Shown in pieces: positions 63,612 to 64,000 of a stretch of 64,000 bases of DNA. The notes beneath the pieces were generated by a model. It saw only the letters and a program-made list of their open reading frames with translations. It did no database searches and was not told the origin of the DNA. The DNA lies in assembly GCF_020103695.1 (NCBI RefSeq), contig NZ_JAHXBF010000041.1, positions 33,374 through 97,373 on the forward strand, written 5' to 3'. How positions within the stretch are numbered: position 1 is the first letter of the stretch; each line of letters begins with the position of its first letter. This DNA is from Hyalangium versicolor (GTDB lineage: Bacteria > Myxococcota > Myxococcia > Myxococcales > Myxococcaceae). The translations under genes and the position numbers were made by a program.

Positions 63612-64000
63612 ATGGCTCAGGACCTCGTACCGGATGCGCTCTGGGAGCGGATCGCTCCGCTGCTTCCGGTTCCCAAGAAGAAGAAGAAGCCCGGCCGGCC
63701 CCGGGCCGACGATCGAGCAGCTCTGGAGGCCATCGTCTTCGTGCTCAGAACCGGAATCCCCTGGGAGATGCTTCCGACCAAACAGTTCGGCCTGTCGGGG
63801 ATGACGGCCTGGAGACGCTTGGAACAATGGACGCGCGCTGGAGTGTTCGAGCACCTGCAGCGTGTCCTGCTCAATGAGTTGGGCCAACGGGGCCAGGTGG
63901 ACTTCAGTCGCGTCTCGGTCGACTCCTCGACGGTCCGAGCGTCAAAAGGGGGGCCCGTACGGGCAAGAACCCGACGGACCGAGCGAAGGCGGGCAGCAAG
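63612..64000 (+). CDS. IS5 family (IS427-type) transposase, 3' part outside window
   Basis: DDE transposase read as two overlapping frames. The first frame starts at ATG 63612 with LVPDALWERIAPLLPVPKKK, then GRPRADDRAALEAIVFVLRTGIPWEMLPT and ends near VSVDSSTVRASKGGP, holding the first catalytic Asp. A switch of -1 at the A/G run (63944-63953) gives ARTGKNPTDRAKAGSK, the expected IS427 continuation with GPNPTDR-like sequence. The original frame gives only arginine-rich nonsense. The remaining catalytic residues are outside the window. Confidence 0.87.
   Translation, partial: MAQDLVPDALWERIAPLLPVPKKKKKPGRPRADDRAALEAIVFVLRTGIPWEMLPTKQFGLSGMTAWRRLEQWTRAGVFEHLQRVLLNELGQRGQVDFSRVSVDSSTVRASKGGPVRARTRRTERRRAA
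63944..63953 (+). promoter_or_regulatory. predicted -1 ribosomal frameshift site in the transposase gene
   Basis: AAAAGGGGGG sits exactly where the conserved transposase sequence moves from frame one to the -1 frame. IS427-type elements are known to fuse their two frames by slippage at A/G runs. Confidence 0.65.

Larger units (their letters stand above)
63541..64000 (+). mobile_element. left part of an IS5/IS427-type insertion sequence
   Basis: The transposase gene continues past the window edge. The left end is probably near GAGCGCCTAACAAAAG at about 63541, about 70 bases before the transposase start, as usual in this group. The terminal repeat cannot be checked because the right end is outside the window. 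Confidence 0.5.

Overview
This window is high-GC DNA that looks like a myxobacterial chromosome, most likely from the Cystobacter/Archangium/Melittangium side of the order. I infer this from several traits together: a PknK-type Ser/Thr kinase fused to cyclase-like and AAA modules, many cysteine-rich secreted lipoproteins, DUF4082 repeat proteins, one-component regulators paired with single enzymes, an eCIS-core (DUF4157) protein, and a RiPP locus with a PpiC-related maturation protein. No species can be named from sequence alone. Almost all coding is chromosomal in character. The right end, from about 58 kb, is accessory: gene fragments, toxin/immunity genes and an insertion sequence.

Layout. 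0-10 kb: the 3'-truncated kinase, a LysR regulator divergent from a secreted thioredoxin-like protein, a SnoaL-like secreted protein, a VOC protein, a secreted M38 amidohydrolase divergent from a cytochrome P450, and a lipoprotein with one CxxCH motif followed by a strong terminator hairpin. 10-19 kb: a tRNA 3' fragment, a YqjI-like PadR regulator translationally coupled to a siderophore-interacting flavoprotein with a palindromic operator, an EamA exporter, a broken DUF427 gene, an APH-like kinase, an SDR/AraC divergent pair, an outer-membrane protein and fragments of an ABM monooxygenase and an aldo/keto reductase. 19-27 kb: a histidine kinase/response regulator pair, an SRPBCC/ArsR operon with two matching operators, a large lipoprotein GH3 glucosidase, a double-ACT protein and an esterase. 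27-34 kb: a frameshifted Cys-rich gene, two hydrolase/repeat-protein genes, and a B12-binding radical SAM gene overlapping a gene of unknown function.

34-44 kb: a DUF4157-VanY fusion sits just downstream of a complete branched-chain-amino-acid-type ABC operon (livG, livF, binding protein, livH, livM), which is divergent from a porin. A CPBP protease follows. 44-51 kb: SDR, PhnB-like and TetR genes on one strand, divergent from a Tat-exported cholesterol-oxidase-like flavoprotein, with a readable promoter and operator. A secreted hydrolase and a ferritin-like lipoprotein follow. 52-58 kb: a 1113-residue DUF4082 protein and then a compact three-gene RiPP locus: a Cys-rich precursor, an ATP-grasp ligase and a PpiC-related maturation protein. 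This locus is the best candidate for an undescribed system.

58-64 kb: Cys-rich lipoproteins, a tRNA 3' fragment with encoded CCA, a glycine-rich microprotein, a DUF2019 protein, and a PAAR-like (DUF4150) protein whose C-terminus looks like a zinc-deaminase-type toxin, followed by a SUKH/SMI1 immunity-type gene. The window ends inside an IS5/IS427-type transposase gene with an expected -1 frameshift site.
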